Positions 47,992-52,068 of a stretch of DNA of 52,068 bases are shown here, in pieces. How positions within the stretch are numbered: position 1 is the first letter of the stretch; each line of letters opens with the position of its first letter. Below the pieces are notes generated by a model. It was not told the origin of the DNA. It searched no databases and saw only the letters and a list, made by a program, of their open reading frames with translations. Made by a program: the position numbers and the translations under genes. The DNA is from Thermoanaerobaculia bacterium (lineage in GTDB: Bacteria > Acidobacteriota > Thermoanaerobaculia > Multivoradales > JAIOJS01): NCBI GenBank assembly GCA_030429235.1, contig JAUIDB010000028.1, positions 1 to 52,068 of the forward strand, read 5' to 3'.

Positions 47992-49427
47992 CCCCATCGA
48001 CGAGCGCCGGTCCGCGAGAACACCGATTCTCCACCGGCGACTGGCTCGAAGCGGCCGGTAGAGTCGAAGGCCAACTCCTCCTCCACTCCCCGATCGAAAA
48101 GCCGCGCTGGAAAGCCAGGCTTGCCGGTTCGCACACCCACGCCGAGTTTCCCGGAACCGCCATCGCCTACCGCGACGAGTACTACGAGGTCACGGCGGTC
48201 CAAGCGACGGCAGATGGGCGAGGCGTCGTCTACACCCTTTCCCCGTGGGACGACCGTCACCTCTTGCGAGCCCCTCAGACACTCGACGAAGCCGCGCTCG
48301 TGGCCCTCGCCGAGGAGTTCAGCCGCGACCAGCGCCCGGTCCCTTCGATTCTCTGGTTGCCCTGGTATGGAGCCCTTCCGGCCGAGGACCAGCTGCGCCG
48401 TGAAAGCGACGACGGGGTTCCCGCCACTCACGCCACCATCGCTTCCTCGGTGGTTGGACTCGCGGTGGCACTTCCGACTGCTGCCGCCGCCGTTCTCCTG
48501 CTGGTCGACCCCTGGACCTTCGGCGCCGAACACCCGGAACTGGGCTGGATTCGTCGCACCTGCCTGGTCTGGTTCTACCTCCTGATCGAATCCCTGGTGC
48601 GACTCCTGGTCTCCCTCGCGCTGCACCGGCCCTTGGGGACGCTACCCCTGGTTCTGTTGTGGGGGATCCCCCGTGCCGTTCGTCAACACCGAGACGAGAG
48701 CATTCAGCGGGCCGAGAATCGGACCCATCGCCCGCCAGACGCGAGTTCCCTGCTCCAGGCGCGGGATCGACTCCACCCGCTGCCGGCCACTGCAGACTCA
48801 CCCGAGGCCCTGGAGATCCTCTCGCCCCTGCCCAAACCCGACTGGGTTCTCGGCCACACTCTCGTCCGCATCGAGGGAAGTTGCTACCTACCGACCGACC
48901 GAGAGGTTCTCGGCACCGGGCCGGCGGTGCGCCACCGGTTTCGACTGGAACCGGTGGAGACTCTCGCTCTGGCCCGACCGCCCTACGAATACACCACGTC
49001 CGACCCCGCCCTCCGAGCCCGAGAGATCGTCCGCCGGCGCCGCGCCCATTGGGTCGAGCCGCTGCCTTTCGTATGGGGATTCCTGGACGAGGGGCACCAG
49101 CAGCGCCTCGAACGGGTCTTTGGTCACGACCCGCTGCCCGCCACCCAACTCAACTACCGGGTGACATCGGTCTTTGCCACCCTGGTCGCGACGGTGACGC
49201 TGGCCCGTCTCGTCGGCGCGGTCCACGTGTTCGACGTCCTCCTCTTGGCAGTTGCGTTGGCGTTCCTGGTCGAGGCACCGCGACGACGACGGGAGCACCG
49301 GAGGGGTCGGGTGCGAGGATCCTGGTTCGGCCACCTCCTGACACCAGCCGCCGAGCGGCTCCTCGCTCGGCTCGAAGGACCAGGCCCGCCGGGAACGCGG
49401 AACACTACAGGCCAGAACGAGCGGTGA
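47988..49427 (+). CDS. Unknown membrane protein coupled to the Nudix gene
   Basis: I do not recognise this 479-residue protein. It starts at the ATG that overlaps the Nudix stop. The N-terminal soluble part (1-145) has a beta-rich look (EYYEVTAVQATADGRGVVYT and LSPWDDRHLLRAPQTLD). Two or three membrane helices follow (about 150-225, SSVVGLAVALPTAAAAVLLL and LVWFYLLIESLVRLLVSLAL), then a second soluble region (about 230-385) and two closely spaced helices (about 390-425). The tail is Arg-rich. The repeated soluble-plus-membrane plan suggests a cytoplasmic module with a membrane anchor. The 3' end overlaps the convergent epmB gene by 23 bp. Confidence 0.75.
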   Translation: MTPSTSAGPREHRFSTGDWLEAAGRVEGQLLLHSPIEKPRWKARLAGSHTHAEFPGTAIAYRDEYYEVTAVQATADGRGVVYTLSPWDDRHLLRAPQTLDEAALVALAEEFSRDQRPVPSILWLPWYGALPAEDQLRRESDDGVPATHATIASSVVGLAVALPTAAAAVLLLVDPWTFGAEHPELGWIRRTCLVWFYLLIESLVRLLVSLALHRPLGTLPLVLLWGIPRAVRQHRDESIQRAENRTHRPPDASSLLQARDRLHPLPATADSPEALEILSPLPKPDWVLGHTLVRIEGSCYLPTDREVLGTGPAVRHRFRLEPVETLALARPPYEYTTSDPALRAREIVRRRRAHWVEPLPFVWGFLDEGHQQRLERVFGHDPLPATQLNYRVTSVFATLVATVTLARLVGAVHVFDVLLLAVALAFLVEAPRRRREHRRGRVRGSWFGHLLTPAAERLLARLEGPGPPGTRNTTGQNER

Positions 49428-50442
49428 CCGGTACCTTGCTCGGCGCTCCCGGAACCTCACGCACCAGCCTCGGTACCAGGTATCCGGGAAGCTCCTGCCG
49501 CATCTCCTCGACCAGTCGCAACGCCACCGAGGTCGCGACCTCGAAGTGCGCCGCCCCCTGTACGCGGTCGAGCAGGTGGAGGTAGTAGGGCAACACACCC
49601 ACCGCAAACAGTGACCGCGACAGCGTGATCAGATCCGCGGCCCGATCGTTGACGCCAGCCAGCAGGACCGACTGATTGAGGACCGTGACCCCGGTCCCCC
49701 GGAGTCGAGAGACCGCTCGTCCCACCTCTCCGTCGATCTCCTGCGGATGATTGGCGTGGAGAACGACCACGGTGGCCAGACGGGTGTGGCCCAGCCACTG
49801 GAGGAGCCGCTGATCGACGCGAGAGGGCAGCACCACCGGCAAACGGGTGTGAATCCTGAGGGTGTCGAGGTGTTCGATCTCGGACAACCGATCCACCAGG
49901 CCGGCCAGCTTGCGATCACTGGCGACCAACGGGTCACCGCCGGACAGGATGACCTCGCGAATCGACGGGTCCGCCGCGATCGAGTCCACCACCGCGGTCG
50001 CCTCTCCGGCCCAGGGATGCTGGCTGGCATAGGGGAAGTTGCGGCGGAAACAGTAGCGACAGTTGATGGCACAGCTACCGGCTGTCACCACCAGGACACG
50101 CCCCCGGTACTTCTGGATCAAGCCAGGACGAGGCGCAAACAACTCCTCTTCGAGTGGCTGCTCCCTGTACCCTGGCCGAACCTCGAACTCGGCGGCGGTG
50201 GGGAGCACTTGCTGCAGCAGGGGATCCCGTGGATCGCGAGGCCGCATCCGGGCCACGAACTCGCGCGGCACCCTCAACGGGAAGTCGCCGCAGTCAGCGA
50301 CCCGAGGATCCAGCAGTTCGGGGGACAGTTCGAGTAGCTCGAGCAACTCCTCGAGGCTCGACACCACGTTGCGCAGGCTCTGTTGCCAAGCCGGAAGGTC
50401 GCTCTCGACCGTTGACGCTGTGGCCTGCGTTCGCGGTATCAT
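49405..50442 (-). CDS. epmB: EF-P-(R)-beta-lysylation protein EpmB, lysine 2,3-aminomutase family
   Basis: This radical SAM/PLP enzyme turns (S)-alpha-lysine into (R)-beta-lysine for attachment to EF-P. The iron-sulphur Cys triad is in CAINCRYCFRRNFPY (about 124, 128 and 131), and VILSGGDPLVASDRKLAGLV is the family's SAM/PLP region. The length, about 345 residues, is that of EpmB rather than the longer lysine-fermentation KamA. I start at the ATG at 50442 (MIPRTQ); a GTG at 50484 is in frame. The N-terminal WQQSLRNVVSSLEELLELL matches EpmB-type starts. It is divergent from efp, and the ATG lies within the putative -10 box of the efp promoter. The complete set epmB, efp, epmA makes the assignment secure. 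Confidence 0.93.
   Translation of the reverse strand: MIPRTQATASTVESDLPAWQQSLRNVVSSLEELLELLELSPELLDPRVADCGDFPLRVPREFVARMRPRDPRDPLLQQVLPTAAEFEVRPGYREQPLEEELFAPRPGLIQKYRGRVLVVTAGSCAINCRYCFRRNFPYASQHPWAGEATAVVDSIAADPSIREVILSGGDPLVASDRKLAGLVDRLSEIEHLDTLRIHTRLPVVLPSRVDQRLLQWLGHTRLATVVVLHANHPQEIDGEVGRAVSRLRGTGVTVLNQSVLLAGVNDRAADLITLSRSLFAVGVLPYYLHLLDRVQGAAHFEVATSVALRLVEEMRQELPGYLVPRLVREVPGAPSKVPVTARSGL
50412..50442 (+). promoter_or_regulatory. Probable sigma-70 promoter of efp
   Basis: TTGACG (50412-50417) and TATCAT (50437-50442) are 19 nt apart, slightly long. The -10 box read on the other strand is the ATGATA start of epmB. The same TATCAT box is used before the phasin-like gene. Confidence 0.5.
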
Positions 50443-50451
50443 CGGCTCACG

Positions 50452-50517
50452 ATACTCCCGCCGCGGAGTATGGTTCAACCCCACCTCACCACGTCACTCC
50501 CGTAGTCTCAGACTACG
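50452..50517 (+). ncRNA. Two perfect hairpins in the efp leader
   Basis: ATACTCC-N6-GGAGTAT (50452-50471) and CGTAGTC-TCA-GACTACG (50501-50517) are both perfect 7-bp stems in the roughly 120-nt leader between the promoter and the efp ATG at 50571. Their role is unknown. Confidence 0.4.
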
Positions 50518-50570
50518 CGCAATACAACCCGTAGCGCCCGAGCCGAGTTCGGGGCACCGGAGGATCGTCG

Positions 50571-51140
50571 ATGGCCACACTCAACACCAACCAGTTCAAG
50601 AGCGGCGTCAAGCTGCTCCTCGACGGCGACCCCTGCTCGATCATGGACGCGGAGTTCGTAAAACCGGGCAAGGGCCAGGCGTTCGTCAAGGTGAAGTATC
50701 GAAACCTCATGTCTGGTCGAGTCAACGAGCGGACCTTCCGTTCCAACGAAACCGCCGAGAGCGCCGATGTCGTCGAGACCAATATGCAGTACCTCTACAA
50801 CGACGGCGAGTTCTGGCACTTCATGGACCCCAACAGCTACGAGCAATACGCCGCCGGCGAAGCGGCCATCGCCGACGCCAAGTTGTGGATCAAGGAAGAG
50901 GATTCCTGCGCCGTCACCCTGTTCAACAACAACCTGATTGCGGTCGCAGCGCCCAACTTCGTCAACCTGCAGGTCACCGAGACCGACCCGGGAGTCCGGG
51001 GAGACACCTCCGGCGGGGGCAGCAAGCCGGCGACGCTGGAAACCGGAGCCGTGGTTCGGGTTCCGCTGTTCATCGACGAAGGTGAGTTGATCAAGGTCGA
51101 CACCCGCACGGCCGAGTACGCCTCCCGAGCCAAGGAGTAG
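50571..51140 (+). CDS. efp: Translation elongation factor P
   Basis: This 189-residue protein rescues ribosomes stalled at poly-proline stretches. It starts at the ATG behind GGAGGAT. Domain I carries [19 protein letters not shown], in which Lys34 in PGKGQA is the lysine that EpmA modifies with beta-lysine in E. coli. The OB domains follow ([20 protein letters not shown], and [20 protein letters not shown] at the C-terminus). The modifying enzymes sit on either side, epmB divergent and epmA 32 bp downstream on the same strand. The lysylation pathway is therefore complete as far as the window shows. Confidence 0.97.
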   Translation: MATLNTNQFKSGVKLLLDGDPCSIMDAEFVKPGKGQAFVKVKYRNLMSGRVNERTFRSNETAESADVVETNMQYLYNDGEFWHFMDPNSYEQYAAGEAAIADAKLWIKEEDSCAVTLFNNNLIAVAAPNFVNLQVTETDPGVRGDTSGGGSKPATLETGAVVRVPLFIDEGELIKVDTRTAEYASRAKE

Positions 51141-51172
51141 CGCGGCCGCCCTGGGGCGCAGCCGCGCCTGCC

Positions 51173-52068
51173 GTGACCGACCCACACCCGGCCGAAGCCT
51201 GGCGCCCGAGCGCTCCCCAGGAAAACCTCCGAGCCCGGGCGCAGTTGCTGCGCGCCTTGCGGGACTTCTTCGCCCGGCGAGGAGTGCTCGAGGTCGAAAC
51301 CCCTCTTCTGGGAAGTGGTGGCTCCACGGACCTCCATCTCGGCAGTCTCGAAACCCAGACGGGGGACGGCCGCTCCTGGTATCTACAGACGTCGCCAGAG
51401 TTCGCCATGAAGCGGCTCTTGGCTGCCGGCTCAGGGTCGATTTACCAGATCGGGCGCGCCTTCCGCAACGATGAATCGGGCCGCCTCCACAACCCAGAGT
51501 TCACCCTGCTGGAGTGGTACCGGGTGGGCTGGGATCATCAGGCTCTGATGAACGAGATCGACGACCTGTTGTCCGACATCCTCGGCGAACCCGCGGCCGA
51601 GCGCTTGACCTACGCCGAGCTGTTCGATCGTCACCTCGCTCTGAACCCGCACCGCGCCACGAAGGCTGACCTCGGCCTGGCTCTCGCCCGAGCTGAGATC
51701 GAGGTCGCCAACCCCGAGTCGCTGGACTGCGACACACTCTTGCAGGTCCTGATGAGCCAGGTCATCGAACCCGCCTTGCCCTCCGACCGTCCCACGTTCG
51801 TGTACGACTTCCCGCCTTCGCAGGCCGCACTCGCCCGGATCCGTCCCGGTCCCCCCTCGGTCGCCGAACGATTCGAGGTCTACGTTCGGGGGGTCGAACT
51901 GGCCAACGGGTACCACGAATTGAGAGATCCCGACGAGCAGGAACACCGCTTCCGCTGCGACCTCGAGGCCAGGGGAGCTCACGGTCTGCCCCGAGTCGAG
52001 CCGGACCAGCATCTGCTGGCGGCGCTGCGAGCCGGCCTCCCCGCGTGTGCCGGAGTGGCCCTGGGAGT
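51173..52068 (+). CDS. epmA: EF-P-lysine lysyltransferase EpmA (GenX/PoxA), 3' end cut by window
   Basis: The frame is open from the GTG at 51173 to the window end (298 codons) with no stop. It is a short class II lysyl-tRNA-synthetase-like protein without the anticodon-binding domain, as expected for EpmA. Landmarks are RGVLEVETPLLGSGGSTDLH, YLQTSPEFAMKRLLAAGSGS, motif 2 QIGRAFRNDESGRLHNPEFT with LLEWYR after it (about residue 96), and VYVRGVELANGYHELRDPDE near the motif 3 side. It would attach beta-lysine to Lys34 of EF-P. The last residues of motif 3 and the C-terminus lie outside the window. It is likely co-transcribed with efp. Confidence 0.93.
   Translation, partial: MTDPHPAEAWRPSAPQENLRARAQLLRALRDFFARRGVLEVETPLLGSGGSTDLHLGSLETQTGDGRSWYLQTSPEFAMKRLLAAGSGSIYQIGRAFRNDESGRLHNPEFTLLEWYRVGWDHQALMNEIDDLLSDILGEPAAERLTYAELFDRHLALNPHRATKADLGLALARAEIEVANPESLDCDTLLQVLMSQVIEPALPSDRPTFVYDFPPSQAALARIRPGPPSVAERFEVYVRGVELANGYHELRDPDEQEHRFRCDLEARGAHGLPRVEPDQHLLAALRAGLPACAGVALG

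Noticed and set aside
1-52068. CRISPR arrays, tRNA or rRNA genes, prophage or anti-phage defence systems
   Set aside because: No regularly spaced repeats, no tRNA-like cloverleaf or rRNA sequence recognised, and no phage structural or known defence proteins among the genes.

Overview
The window is GC-rich, densely coded DNA from a Gram-negative bacterium that looks like a member of the Acidobacteriota. The reasons are three paralogous 'VWFA-related Acidobacterial domain' secreted proteins, two large Oar-like TonB-dependent receptors with N-terminal carboxypeptidase-regulatory domains, a DUF5916 beta-barrel, a CRTAC1/FG-GAP protein, and several long sensor proteins (PDZ-7TM-GAF-kinase, PDZ-7TM-GAF-SpoIIE phosphatase, GGDEF-EAL). 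No rRNA, tRNA or CRISPR array was seen. The species cannot be named from the sequence alone.

Layout. 1-19.5 kb is a cell-surface region: a CRTAC1 protein (cut by the window start), VWFA protein 1, a carboxypeptidase-regulatory/TPR protein, TonB receptor 1, an inserted IS element, TonB receptor 2, VWFA protein 2, VWFA protein 3 and a DUF5916 barrel. 19.6-22.1 kb is an ArsR-methyltransferase (SahR-like) regulator next to ahcY. 22.2-29.3 kb holds a membrane Ser/Thr kinase, a Bcp peroxiredoxin, a DUF2156 protein, a diguanylate cyclase fused to a TonB C-terminal domain, and a sulfatase-fold lipoprotein. 29.3-34.1 kb holds a Wzt-type ABC ATPase and two polytopic glycosyltransferase-like proteins. 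34.2-41.5 kb holds a PDZ-7TM SpoIIE phosphatase, a TPR lipoprotein, a GGDEF-EAL protein and a periplasmic binding protein. 41.5-49.4 kb is mostly housekeeping or unknown: glgB, dodecin, a four-helix-bundle protein, an RlmL-type methyltransferase, a phasin-DUF2188 fusion, a secreted unknown, a CoA-type Nudix hydrolase and an unknown membrane protein. 49.4-52.1 kb is the EF-P beta-lysylation set epmB / efp / epmA (the last cut by the window end).

The most interesting signal is non-coding. The two TonB receptor genes, 2.5 kb apart and now separated by an IS, share an upstream dyad, a sigma-54-type -24/-12 promoter and a structured 5' leader. The leader has a 10-bp hairpin with an identical GCGTT loop and four compensatory base-pair changes, followed by a perfect hairpin that presents the Shine-Dalgarno sequence. 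This looks like a shared control module for outer-membrane receptors. A similar hairpin with the Shine-Dalgarno in its loop precedes the phasin gene.

Other notable points are a GGDEF-TonB fusion that would link c-di-GMP synthesis to TonB-type energy coupling, a kinase and a phosphatase built on the same PDZ-7TM-GAF scaffold, and an IS whose 16-bp target duplication fits the ISTde1 subgroup of the IS1202 family. All function calls come from reading motifs and domain order; no database search was run.
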